The notes under the pieces were generated by a model that searched no databases, was not told the origin of the DNA, and saw only the letters and a program-made list of their open reading frames with translations. This document shows positions 10,008 through 20,770 of a DNA stretch of 22,082 bases, in pieces. The position numbers and the translations under genes were made by a program. The DNA comes from Suillus spraguei (lineage: Eukaryota; Basidiomycota; Agaricomycetes; Boletales; Suillaceae). Each line of letters opens with the position of its first letter. Position 1 is the first letter of the stretch. The stretch covers positions 1-22,082 of the forward strand of contig JABCPU010000900.1 of the NCBI GenBank assembly GCA_016800925.1, written 5' to 3'.

Positions 10008-10280
10008 CGAGGGGAGTTGCAGTTCTTTCCGAGCGTCGTCCTTGCTCATGTGGTACTACATTACGACCGAACATGAAGAGATACCCGTGGTCTAGCCTGT
10101 ACAACCAGTAGCGTAGCCAAACAAGAGAGGGGTCATTAAAGACAGACCGTCCGCGCGGGATTGTTAGTTGACTGTAGCAGAGGCACCAGAATTCGTCGTA
10201 GTCATGTGAACCAATGAAGTTATGAACAAGAAATCATACACGCTGTGAAGAGTAACGCACAAAATCTACTGCTAAGAGAC

Positions 10281-10612
10281 GTTGCATCCCCGGTGCACAT
10301 GGCACAAGCAGGTTGCGGCCATGGTCAACTACTACCGAACTCTCAACTCGTTCTGCTCCAGACATATCTATCGGCATCCAGAGGCGTGCCTGCAGGGGAC
10401 TGTTTATTCCACTGAGTGCTCATCAATCAAGCTAGCAATATGGTCTAGGAGGGAGCACTTTCTGGGGGACTTCAATCGGGGACTCAAATCGGAGTGACTG
10501 GCAAGCTGACTGCCGAGGGGTCCGGATAATATTTTATAGGCACAGTTTTCAATCTTGATTTTTGAAAAGGATTCCTGCTAAATATCAGGACTGCATTTCG
10601 TCAGTAGTGACT
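10281..10612 (+). repeat. Dispersed repeat, copy 2
   Basis: Same-orientation, diverged copy of 7099-7540, shorter because of a block missing around 10545-10555 relative to copy 1. An AATAAA at 10653-10658 lies just beyond its right edge. No coding capacity beyond the short shared reading frame. The 5' and 3' limits are set by where the visual match stops and are approximate to about 15 bases. Confidence 0.78.
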
Positions 10613-11617
10613 ACTTTGAATGTGACGTCTTGGACTTTGCCGGCTGACTTTCAATAAACAGCCATTGACTCAAATTTGAAATTTCCAACTTCATACTTAG
10701 TACCACTGGGCGCTCGTTCAGACCGCGAAGTTAATGGCAGAATCAAAAAACTTTCATATCAGATACTATAAAAGTGTCCCGATCCACGACCGTCAGGCGT
10801 TGACTTCGCCCCGAGCAAGTCCCCGCCAACTTGAAAGGGTGTGTTGGGAAATCTTTTTGTTTGCATGATCATATTTTATTCTAGGTTATTCTTGATTTAT
10901 GTATGTCCTTGCGAGGTACTGGCTGTACTGTAAGTCAGCGAGTGAGCGCTTGAGCACTCGAGCATCCTACAAGACTACAACTGTCTGCCACGTCACCCTT
11001 GTCTACATCACATGATATTTTGACGCCCATCGTATCCTTCGACGCCTCAGCAAACCGTGATCTCAACATTACACCATCCATATCCCATATGTACTAATCC
11101 TTCTCACCCTTGCAGTTACCTAGGTCTCAAGTTAGTATGTCGTATTTTGTCTATGTACGTTGCATGGACTTTTGCCAATATTAACACTGTAAAGATATCG
11201 TATATTTCTACCCAAGGTTCAAAGCAACAGGTCTGTGCCATCCGAAACGTGCCGATACAATTCCTTCTATGACGTACTTAGACGCTTGGTCTTCCCTTTC
11301 ACGCTCCCTTTGTCGTTGATGCTCCCTTTCATCCTTACGAACGCACTCTCGCAACGAATATCTCGGTTTCCCTTTGTCTTATGCTCAATATGGCTAATGA
11401 GCCACTCTACAACATATGTAGGTAGCTCATGTACTTTCATCTCGATAGCAAAATATCACGCAGTATTTTCCCGCTCAAAACACGCAGAAAGTCCTAACGA
11501 AGTCATACGTCTATTGTTTTTCCTTCGCGCTATAACGAATCCTGTCTCACAACTTGCCTCGAAACATTCCCCTTACGAACTCCCAAGGAGCCTTACCACA
11601 TTTATTATTATCATCGC
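10613..11617. other. Gene-poor stretch with a TATA-like element
   Basis: Contains TATAAAAG at 10767-10774 and no confident gene. A 157-codon ORF at 11235-11708 is rich in hydrophobic and serine codons, lacks known motifs and overlaps the start of the next candidate gene. The pyrimidine-rich stretches look like promoter or leader sequence. Confidence 0.45.
10767..10774 (+). promoter_or_regulatory. TATA box candidate
   Basis: Perfect TATAAAAG, the strongest TATA match on the plus strand of this gene-poor part. The next downstream coding candidate begins about 850 bases later, so the link is uncertain unless that gene has upstream exons. Confidence 0.35.
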
Positions 11618-12750
11618 ATGCAGGTTTGCACGTTTCGTTTCACGGCTCGACGCCACTCGTTTCCCAGTTGCTGCTGCAAGTTCAGTCAAGGTACCGATGC
11701 TAGTGTAAGTTCGAGTTCGGGTGCAAGCCCAAGTATCGCTGCGACTGCGGACATGAGATCAGGTGCAGGCAGGGGCGAAGTTGTAGAAATCATTGGTAAG
11801 TCTGATTCCATTTTGATTGAGTGGGCTTTCTGGAGGAGATATACTTGAACATATATTAACACTACCAGCGCGCAGTACTAGGACTGCCACACGACTGCAA
11901 CCTCTTTGCAGACGACGAAGGCAAGATCGTTCACAACGCGTAAGCACTTATTTGTTGTTCCTTCCATGTTCGTACTAAAATCATAGGTACGTACAGATGT
12001 GGCTTCTACTTTATGCTCCATTGCCTTACTCATCTCATTAGTATGAAATCTGATATCATTCCCAGGCGCTCTTGACACGACTCTTACGCGCAGCGCTCCT
12101 TCGAGCCCCCAAGCCCTTCTAACACGCCAGGTACTCCTTCCGAGACGCCTTCTCAAACTGAGACGCCTCCAGGTGATACCTATGCTGTGTATAACCCGTT
12201 CCCTGGACCATACCGCCCAGAATTGGGTGCCGCCCACTATTGTGTCACGAACAAGGCGTTACCGTTCTTTGGAGTTGACAGTGTCGATAGGGAATTTGGT
12301 TGCAACGCGTCTCCAAACACCAGTGCCAGCAACGTTCCTAATAACAACGCTAGCACTACGAACACCAACTCGAACACTAATTCTAGCACGACTGGGTGGC
12401 ATACTGCCAAGCGCCGTCGTATGAGCACTGACAATGTGTCAGAGCCTTCTAGCAGTCTAATTTTCTAATCCTCTTATGGAGGGGACAGTTTCACGACGGG
12501 TTCTGGTACGACGAGCGCAGGTACCTCTTCGTCTTCGCGACGTAGCACCAAGGACTTCCCTTATTCAATTCCTACACTGTTCCGAGAGAATAGTGACAAC
12601 ACGTTCAGCTTGTACTACTCTAGCAATGGCGGCAGCGCTAAGTGCAGCCTGCAATTCGTGCAACTTCCAATGTTGCCTGAGGCTGCTAGAACCTCTGACG
12701 GACATGCACCCCAGCTCCACCAGCTCCCCCCACGACGACCGCTGTGTTGA
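11618..12750 (+). pseudogene. Low-complexity, regulator-like protein gene, interrupted
   Basis: Family not identified. A plausible first exon (11618-11801) codes a Ser-rich stretch and RSGAGRGEVVEII. An intron ending at CGCGCAG (11877) would lead to VLGLPHDCNLFADDEGKIVH, and a GTAAGC donor at 11940 follows. From about 12076 one frame gives a clearly protein-like run: SFEPPSPSNTPGTPSETPS, AVYNPFPGPYRPELGAA, an Asn/Ser/Thr-rich tract, a basic AKRRRM cluster (possible nuclear signal) and SEPSSS. A stop at 12466-12468 interrupts it, and the same frame then resumes with SSYGGDSF and QLPMLPEAARTSDG to a TGA at 12748-12750. A second in-frame TGA sits at 12073-12075. The Pro/Ser/Asn-rich composition with a basic patch resembles fungal transcription regulators, but no DNA-binding domain is visible. 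It may be a pseudogene, or a real gene spoiled by sequence errors like its neighbours. Confidence 0.4.
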
Positions 12751-13677
12751 GTCTGAGGTGCATTACAGTTATATATTATGCCAAAATTCAGCTGACTTGT
12801 AGATGTGTTATCAGCAGGAGCTAGTAGGGGTTAGTCTGCGGTCCATTCCCCCGTACTCTTGTGCCTTCTTCATCTATTGTAGAGGGTATAACCTGGGCGG
12901 CTGGGGAAGCTCCGTTTGATGTAAGCAGTGATGTCCATAAATCTGATATAATCTTATGACAACTTCGAGCGGCCATGTGTCTCCTTCCATCTTGCATGAC
13001 TTTCGATGGTTGATAATGGTCTCGTTGAAATACGCTGGTACCTCTTGCTAGGGTCTTTCCACAAGACCGTTCTCAACCTTCACTGGAACGTCTTCGCTCA
13101 CATCTGGGCCATCTTGTCCAGCGCGTCTGAATTGACTGGTTCTGGTTCGTGAATATGATCCCCCGATTGAGCATGCGGTTGGTCATTCACTAATGTTGCG
13201 ACACATCGGTCTCCCCAAAAAGGTACCGGACATACCACTCATGATCTCGGACGCTAAAGATAAAGCTCCACCTTGAGTTGTACCCAACAAATCGCTCCCA
13301 CATACTAGGTGACCACTTCACTACGAAGATCCTGGCGGAAATAAATAACGGATGAGAGACGGAAGGCCAAAATGTGTAGTGACGCGTAGTACTTCTGTAC
13401 TCGTAGTCGCGTAATCTAAGGTTGACAGTCGCAAAAGCATGACAGAATCGATCCCCTTCAACACACCAGCCACAAACCATCTTCAAAAATCTCCTAAATC
13501 AGAGGATGAACCCAACGAACTAGAGGTGTTTGGTGGTCGGACACTACTAGTAACAAAACATTCCAAACCAGTTTCGTGGTCTTCCCAACATCCAATCCAG
13601 CTTGCGAGTTCCATAGCGACTCAGAACAATCCCCCAAACCAAGTGAACTCCGTGTACGTATACTTGTATATATATCT
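12751..13677. other. Intergenic, convergent side of the transporter gene
   Basis: No gene recognised. It holds the 3' UTR of the transporter (minus strand); a TA-rich tract TATATATAT lies at 13667-13675. The minus ORF at 13190-13486 has no motif. Confidence 0.5.
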
Positions 13678-16083
13678 TCAGGAATTCTCCACAAAGTCCG
13701 ACGTTCGTTTCTCTTGCGCTCCGCGATGGTAATGCTTCTCGTTCGGTCGCCAGCCTACCGATCGCCAGGGTGCGATGCCAGAGCGATACAATTCATCCAC
13801 CTGGTTGTTCACTAGATGAGCAGTAATTTACAACGCGCATGAACTATTACCTCTTCTAAAGTTAGACCTTTGGTTTCAGGGATTGCGAAATACACGTAGA
13901 TGTATCCAAAGACGAGCATGCCGAAGAAGACCAACATTATCATCGGGCCAATCCTGATGAGTTGATCAGACACCGAGAAATGTCCCATGAATCTTTGGCT
14001 CCAGTTAAGACTCACTGATCGACAATTCTCGGAGAGAAGAACGAAAGCATGAAGTTCCAGAACCAGTCTTGGGTAAGTGTGAGCAACGAATTCAAATAGT
14101 GAAAAGGGAGCAATCGCACTTGTCGCGCTGCCAAGAGCGATCGACTTGGGGCGCACTCGAAGAGGGAAAGACTCCCCCAGGTACACCCATGGAGTAGGTC
14201 CCCAGGTCGTGCCGTAGACAAACACTTGAAATATCGCAAAAGTAATGACGACGTCGCCCCCAGCTCTATTACGAGCAGTAAGCGCTGATGTTGGTGTTCC
14301 AGTAGGCGCAAGGGTAGTATGTCCAACCACAGCAACCTAACGGAAGTATCAGTCCAACACTGTTTGTCGACGAATAATGTGCACGGACAATTAGTGCACA
14401 TATAGCTTGTCCAGATGCACCAAGGAGCAGTGACTGGGAAAAAAGTAAATTTCTGCTCTAACCATCTAGCGGAAGAGGGGATACCTTTCGACGACCCCAA
14501 GTCTCGATGAAGTACAGCGCGGGGACTGTACCAATAACTGAGACTGCTCCAAGAATCGTCTGGATGACATAAGGTGAAAGCCTGTCATTATGTGAGCTAA
14601 ATTCCATTAAGCGGAGAGCTTCAAGACTCGCCCTGCACCTGCACTCTGAAAGAAGGTGTCGCCATAGTAGTCTGTCGGCAATAGTCATTCGCAGTCAAAA
14701 ATCAATAGGCACGAGGGATCTTACAGTAAAAGTTCTGGCCGTTAAGCTGCTGAATAAATTGAAGCATCATGCCATTCATTGTTCGACGCCACAGTGCATT
14801 TCTCGTGGAAAAGCATTCTAACCAAGTCGCTTTGCCACCCTCATTCTCTGCTCTGATAGCAAAATCGAGTTCCTCGACAATCTCAATAACAAGACGATCG
14901 TCTTCGGGAACTCCGTTGAGTTCTGCAACCACCTTGCGCGCTTCGTCACCTCGTCCAGTTCCGAGAAGGTGTCGGCTAATAAAGGTAAAAAATTCGTCAG
15001 TTTGAATGATAGATTTTCAAAAGTTGCACGTACGGAGATTCTGGAAGGAAAAACATTCCAGACAAAAGTATGATACCCCAGACCATCTGCAATCCAATTG
15101 GGGTACGCCATGATGCAGAGTTGTCGATTGTGTGGCTTCCGAGTTCAAACAGGTAACTCAAAAATATACTAGATTCACAAGCGTTACGAGTGTTCTGATG
15201 GAGGACGAAGACTTCACGAACCCCGAGATAATTTGGACTTGATAGATGACCAAGATTGTACCACGAATAGCTTTCGGTGCCGTTTCTCCGTTGTACAGTG
15301 GTACAATAGCTAAATAGACATAGTTAGATTCACAAAGTCATATGCTGACATCGGCACCAACCTGATAATGAACCGACACCTAAACCTGCAATATAACGCC
15401 CTATGACTAACTGAACAAGAGAGTATGTCGTGCCAGTTTGGATAGCCACCCCGACAGTGAAGATGGCCGACCAGAACAGAATCGACCCACGACGTCCAAG
15501 TCGATCAGATGTAAACGCTTGAGCGATGGCTCCACTTTAGACATTGTCAGACTATTATAAGAATGACAAGATATAATTCCCCAACCAGAACGTGCTAAGA
15601 TGAATATGAATATCAGCACAGAATAGAATCAGATATCGCAGTCTTACCCAACCGACAGAAGAGAGACAATGATCGATTGTCTCGAACTTGACAGGTAGTA
15701 CTGGCCATCCGTTCCTTCTTGGCCGAATCGGCGGATGAAGTCTGGCATAATTAGACATCCCTGGAATAGATGGAAAGCTCAGATATGCTGAGGACTGAGG
15801 AAGTATGAGTACATACGGAAATAACACCCATATCATACCCAAACAGGAAGCCTGTCACCGAAAGTTCTTTAAGTGAATTAACTGACGATGTGAGCAAAGA
15901 AATAGGAGCCTTTTAGTTACTAGTAAACGACGTACGTTTTCTAGTCTGTATATGGCAACCGCGCACCTCCTTCAAGGAAGAGTTCAATGAGTACAGGATG
16001 ACGGTGACGAGAGTGAACTCACCAAACGCGATGAAAATGGCGAGCAAGACCGCTCTACGGCTCGTTGGAATATCTCTCGCCAT
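13678..16083 (-). CDS. MFS monosaccharide (hexose-type) transporter, about 15 exons
   Basis: Plasma-membrane sugar/H+ symporter of the fungal hexose transporter family, 12 predicted membrane spans. Exons read downward: 16083-16023, 15851-15817, 15760-15648, 15594-15586, 15534-15362, 15309-15222, 15168-15034, 14975-14725, 14671-14632, 14581-14485, 14433-14389, 14336-14120, 14067-14016, 13953-13851, plus a last exon 13811-13678. The first 14 join without a frame break to 473 codons. Signatures: GFLFGYDMGVIS after exon 1, RLGRRG (84-89), PESPR (202-206), QQLNGQNFYYYYG (280-292), ETWGRRK, and PETKGLTLEE (464-473). The exon at 15594-15586 is only 9 nt. The intron at 14631 has a GC donor. Joining the last exon needs one extra base at its start (TAG|TG should be TAGG|TG); it then adds 44 residues including DELYRSGIAPWRSVGW, giving the normal size of 517. 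Without that base, translation stops at 13812. Divergent promoter lies above 16083. Confidence 0.95.
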
Positions 16084-16966
16084 GATCTAGTGGAAGAAAT
16101 GTAGAAGAAAACGCAGTTGGAGAAGTCCTCCTGCTTAAGTATAAGTTCTGAACAAGCGAAGCAAAATATATTCATCCATCGTGACGCATGACAGGATCAT
16201 GCGGCCCGGGGACCAAAGAGGAGTTCTTTGACTTCCAAAGGGCAAAGGCTTAACACACTCCCACCTGTACACAAGCGAGGTGAGGGAGACCGTTTTGTAG
16301 GCAAGAAACAGCCATAGAATTTCTAAGGCCCTTACTTTGCACGCACAAGCAGCCACTTAGCTAGCCACTCTGATAATTATTTAGAAACAGATTGGTTTGC
16401 AATGCGCGAAGCTTGTACGTCGGTCGGATCTCGGTACATTTTGAGAATCGGCTTGATCCCCACCTTAACGCGTGACCTGAGACTGTTGATACACCCCATG
16501 AGGACATAGGGTCACTGGGCAAGATTACTGCTCAAATATACCAGTACTGTTCTGTTAAGGCAGTCAAACCATAAGCGATAAAAAGAGTGCTAGTCCACAC
16601 ACGCCCGTGGGCGAACGATAAGGCGCGTGTTCTCAGCTTAGAAATAGGTGTGCCCCTTGTGTGCCCTAGTAGTAATCATGCTTAGCGTCGCTTCTTTGCC
16701 TGGGGAGCGCTACATGAGCGTCGGAGCACCGCGAAGCATTCCTGGAAAGACATTCCCGGTAAGATGGACACCTCGATATGCTTCCGAATCCATATGATCG
16801 AAAAGTTGAGTTGTATTTCAATACGATGATGAGCAGAACGATCCACGTGACTATGGGGGCTAGTAAGTTCAAGTTCAATATATTGGTTCGTGGAATCAAG
16901 GGCACTCACAATCAGAGAATAAATTAAGATCAAGGGCATCAATCACTTTATCATCGCATCTCTACA
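16084..16966. other. Transporter promoter and COG8 3' flank
   Basis: Between the start of the transporter and the end of COG8, both on the minus strand. A minus-strand TTATACTTAAG at 16136-16146, about 55 bases above the transporter ATG, is a weak TATA candidate. A small minus-strand ORF pair at 16939-16666 could code one hydrophobic helix (IVTWIVLLIIVLKY) only if one base is added at a splice site. It starts just 27 bases past the COG8 stop, so I do not call it a gene. Confidence 0.5.
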
Positions 16967-18850
16967 CTATATTCCTGTGGAGCCTAGCCAGCTCTCCCAT
17001 TCTCTGACTATGAAGGATAACTCACGTTCACCTTCTTCACCTGCATCGTGATCTCCAGTTCCATCAACAGCAGATTGACGGTCCTTGAATGAGGCACTGA
17101 AAACACCTTCCACAATAGCGCGCTGCAGCCAAGGAACAAGAACTCGGGTATATGCTGCCCCAGCTGCTTGCAGAATCTGTATTTCCTTCACATCCCCCCC
17201 TCGCCTGTCCTTGGCATATTGTAACAGATCGTGGCCTGCATTTGCAAGACACTCTTCAGCACCATCCACGATGCCCGACAAAGTATCAACGGGCGCAAGC
17301 ATGCGTAACCTGTTGAGAGCACGGATGTATGCATTCAACATTTTCGCAAGCGGCGGGAAGGCAGTTAGCACTTGCGGCGGAGAATGCGAAGCATTCGATG
17401 ACGAGAGAGTGAGTGTTTTGAATGCAGGCACGCTGTTAGGCGTAGCTACCAGCCAGGTGGAAGGAGCAGAGGGCTTAGGTTTGCCCGTAACGTGCTTGGC
17501 GAGTACTCCAGACCACTCATGCTCCACACCAGATCGTACATCTCGTGCAAACCCGCTGATAAACTGACCGTGAAATCAGTGGTGATAGTAGCGCACGAAA
17601 ATCCTATATGCACGCCAATTTAATGAGAGTTAAATTAAAACGTATGATGCTTACCATCCCCACGCGTGCTAAAGCAGAACTACAATAGGCAAGCTGTGTC
17701 GCAAGAGGTGCGAGGTGGGGATAAGAACGTTCAAGGTACGATCGAAGAGTCGGAAGGAGCAGCTCCAGGAGTGTCGAAGGCAATGTTTGTCGGATGGTAT
17801 AAGAGGATGCCGAGGCATCCTGATCTGCAGGTGGTGCTATCCGTGCTCCAGCATGCGAACGGTCAAGGAATATCGTCGTATACTGCGTGACCAGATCGTA
17901 CGCGCCTTCCCTCCAAGTATCAATGTACTTCTTTAAGAACCGGGCGATATCATCAGCCTCCCTATCAATCTCCCGCTCTCTTTCCTCTATAGTACTTCCG
18001 GCTGGGAACTTGAACTCCAGACTTCCAGAATCCGAAGGTATACCAGCATCCCTCTCAATGCCATCCAAGGTGTCACGAAGGCATCCGAGTCGAGTGCTGA
18101 TGAACACGAGCGCCAGTTCGTCCTCGTGCATCGCCTTCATTCGACGAAGAAATTGTACTGCTTTCCAGAGCGCTGGTAGCTTGCGAGATGGTTCATATAA
18201 CGTATTCAAGAGGATCAGCCGCATGGAATGCAGCGAGGAAGTTATCTCGGCTTGTAAGGAATCCACAAGTTGAAGCGGCAAACCCTGTGCGGCTCCTTCG
18301 TCATCGCTGAGACTCTTCCTAGTTTGAGCGACTAGAGAGGACAATGCTGATGAGGCGTGGGTAGCCAGTGAAAGAGCTTCTGGATAGAGCCCGTTACGGA
18401 CGCATGTGTCAATGAGAACCGGGACATCAAGTAAGTCACGCAGTTTGTCGTGCTGCTCCAATACAATGCGTGCCTTCTGCCTTCCCTCGATGACCTCTGG
18501 GCCAGTCTTCTCGCGAAAAACGCGTGCAGCATCATCAAGGGCTGGTAGAGCGTATTGATAAGAGAATTGAGTGACGTGTCGAACGAAGACAGTGATGTTA
18601 GCAGCGCCGTTGACGTGTGGTGAAGGGAAAGAAAGGTCGGATAAGATGTATGTGTCAAAGCAGTGAGTGAAGAAGTCAATGTATGAGATTGCGTCGTGAA
18701 CGTGGTTGGCGTTGAGAGCAAGTCTGAGAGCGCATTAGTGGGTAATTCGGCGAGAAAATCAAGATTAGTTGGGCTTGACGCGAGCAACGAGCCAGAGAAA
18801 ATGTCCGCAAGGCTCGATAACTCGGTGGACGTTGGGACCGCCGTAGTCAT
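16967..18850 (-). CDS. COG8: Conserved oligomeric Golgi complex subunit 8 (COG8, Dor1 family)
   Basis: Lobe-B subunit of the COG tether, which captures retrograde vesicles at the Golgi and keeps glycosylation enzymes in place; peripheral on the cytosolic face. Exon 1 18850-17655, intron 17654-17604 (GTAAGC...ATATAG), exon 2 17603-16967; about 610 aa, normal for fungi. Dor1 hallmarks are clear: EQHDKLRDLLDVP, LIDTCVRNGLYPEALSLATH, HEDELALVFISTRLGCLRDT, EADDIARFLKKYIDTWREG, YDLVTQYTTIFLD, and ARVGM joining DFRALLSP across the intron. The C-terminus has ARDVRSGVEHEWSGVLAKH and LVPWLQRAIVEGVF. Two frame breaks: near 18547-18553 (between SLNSLINT and LPALDDAARVFREKT; one base short) and near 17564-17580 (between DFRALLSPL and QFISGFARD; one base extra or two short). 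Conservation on both sides argues for sequence error rather than loss. The N-terminal 90 residues are Ser/Thr-rich, as in other mushroom COG8. Confidence 0.93.
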
Positions 18851-19450
18851 CGTTGACTGCTACTCACTGCATACATCACCGTGACTCACTTCCAAACCAA
18901 CAAAAATGAAGAGCGCACCTTGCAGGGGTCGAAGACTCGAAGCTGTACGTATGAAGCGCAATAACTGCTTTACCAAGCAAACTGGGTTTATCCGAGTCTT
19001 TGCCGTTTCAAACATTATGCATCGAAAACCACCGACATAATATGGGGACTAACTGTGACCGAGAAGGTCAATAATTAACATTGAACCCTCATCATGTGCA
19101 TTAGAGTAATAATGATGTATGACTGATAGTAGTACGTATTCCAACAACTGATACTAATAGAAAATATTCATGAACGAAGGGCTAAGGTGTGTGATTAAAA
19201 GGTGATAATGCAGAAGCCGACCATAGAATGGGGGTGAGGTTACAATATTTGACAAATATATTGGTACTTGTAGGTAATGGGATTCGAGTATCATGATGGA
19301 ATCGCAATCGTCAGGCTATGCCACAAAAACAGAGCGGACAGCAGGCTGCACACCGTCGAGAGTTTGAGTGCGCGGGTACGTCGGCGGTACGATTGGATCC
19401 CCGCGCTATTCGGTCGATAAATGTCAATTTACAGCAGGAAAGAAGGCTTT
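18851..19450. other. COG8 promoter region
   Basis: AT-rich spacer between F-box gene 2 and COG8, both transcribed leftward, so it should hold the F-box 3' UTR and the COG8 promoter. No gene, RNA or repeat recognised. Confidence 0.5.
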
Positions 19451-20770
19451 TTAACTCACTACCAACATGCGCATTCTTCGCACGTCCCGCGTTAACCGGA
19501 GGTCAACACCGCGGTATGCGCACGCCATCTGTAGAGATGCGAGATGCGGATGACGGTGGCCGTCACGCCAAAGGTTAACTGTGACAGCTTGAAGGTCATC
19601 TCGAGTCTTGACGAGATCAATGATAGGATTGAGAAGGGTATCCAGGTCCAGCCCGAATGCTAGGTGTTGTATAGTCTCTGGCATTTGACGGCAAATGACA
19701 GGAGAAGACCATGAAACTCTCTGTACGAAAGCTCACGAAGAGAGCGGCATCGCATCGCCGCATGTGCGTGCTCATGCATAGCAAAAGATGGAATGGCTAG
19801 CGAGTGCAACGTTTCGCCGTGCTTCTCGACCAGGAAGTCTAAAAGCTCGGGACTTGGCTGACGTTCCAAGTCAATGACTCGTAAACTCTTTTCTTCCGCG
19901 GAACGGTGCAAGAGCCAGCCAAGAAATTCCTTGGCAGGTTCTCTTTGGCAGTTCAAGCGTAGTTCTTCCAGAGCACAGGGAAATGGTGGATACGTCACAC
20001 CAGGAAATAGAACGGGAGATGTTCCAGTGAGGGAGAGTGATCTCAAAGAAGGCCAAACTTCGAGAAGTTGGAGAACTGACTGATTATTCTCCGACCAATT
20101 GCTGAAATTCAGAGCCGTAATGCGCGGGCCAGCGCCAAGTAACGCCAGAGAATGCTTGTCAAACGATGGGGCGGGACGCCGCATGCGTTCTTGGGCAGGA
20201 CTTCCGACGACATCTTTACCAGGAGCCACGCACCCGTACTGGGCAAGATCTAGCTCGTACAAATTGGGGGCAATTAGCCACTGCAACAGCAAGTGACGAT
20301 TGAATTGAGGCAACCAGGCTGGTTATAATCAAGAACCGCGCGCATTTGAATAACGGCGTCACTGAGTATTCGCCCGCGCGGGCAACTCCGGTTGGTAGCG
20401 TGAGTAAATGAAACAAACGCCAAATGCGAAGCGGAGGCGAACTCGTCGAAACAAGAGTTTTTGACCATGTAGCGACCATGCTTTGCAAACAAGTGTGCAC
20501 TTGCTTAGGAGGTCAATGTCAGGACTACCTCTATCGTCGAAGTATGCAGCCTCCAAGATGGTCAACACGATTTCGATAGGGATGCCGCTGGCGGGCACGT
20601 GCGGTGTTCGAATATTGTCGTAAACTTCCGAAGGAGCAGGACTGGACGTAAATTTGAGTGATATCTCGTGTTCCACGACCTGCAAAGGTGTTAACGTGCG
20701 CCCCGGCGACCTGCATCAAACTACTCACTATTGGAGGCCCAGCATATGGTAAGTATCCACAGAAAGTCAT
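19451..20770 (-). CDS. F-box protein with leucine-rich C-terminal region
   Basis: Predicted SCF ubiquitin-ligase adaptor of a family common in Agaricomycetes. Exon 1 20770-20729, intron 20728-20680 (GTGAGT...TTTGCAG), exon 2 20679-19451; about 423 aa. F-box-like core near residues 45-92: GIPIEIVLTILEAAY, then CTLVCKAWSLHGQKLLFRRV. Downstream are family blocks CPRGRILSDAVIQMRAVLDY, NLYELDLAQYGC, RRPAPSFDKHSLALLGAGPR, ITALNFSNWSENNQSVLQLL, ETIQHLAFGLD and CAYRGVDLRLTRDVRR. The frame breaks three times: near 20425-20437 (after RRVR; one base extra or two short), at 20312-20313 (AA on the plus strand where AAA restores NQPGLPQFNRH) and at 19690-19691 (GG where GGG restores LLLSFARQMPETIQHL). Similarity is unbroken otherwise. 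A TATA element lies about 115 bases above the start. Confidence 0.88.

Noticed and set aside
9997..10014. G11-CGA-G4 as a functional G-quadruplex
   Set aside because: A single long run plus one G4 is not a standard four-tract motif, and run length is unreliable in this assembly.
11235..11708. 157-codon plus-strand ORF with hydrophobic stretches
   Set aside because: No motif, runs across the likely start of the regulator-like gene in another frame, and its composition reflects a pyrimidine-rich leader.
16666..16939. Small minus-strand membrane protein ORF (IVTWIVLLIIVLKY)
   Set aside because: Needs an added base at the splice donor, starts 27 bases past the COG8 stop on the same strand, and shows no family resemblance.
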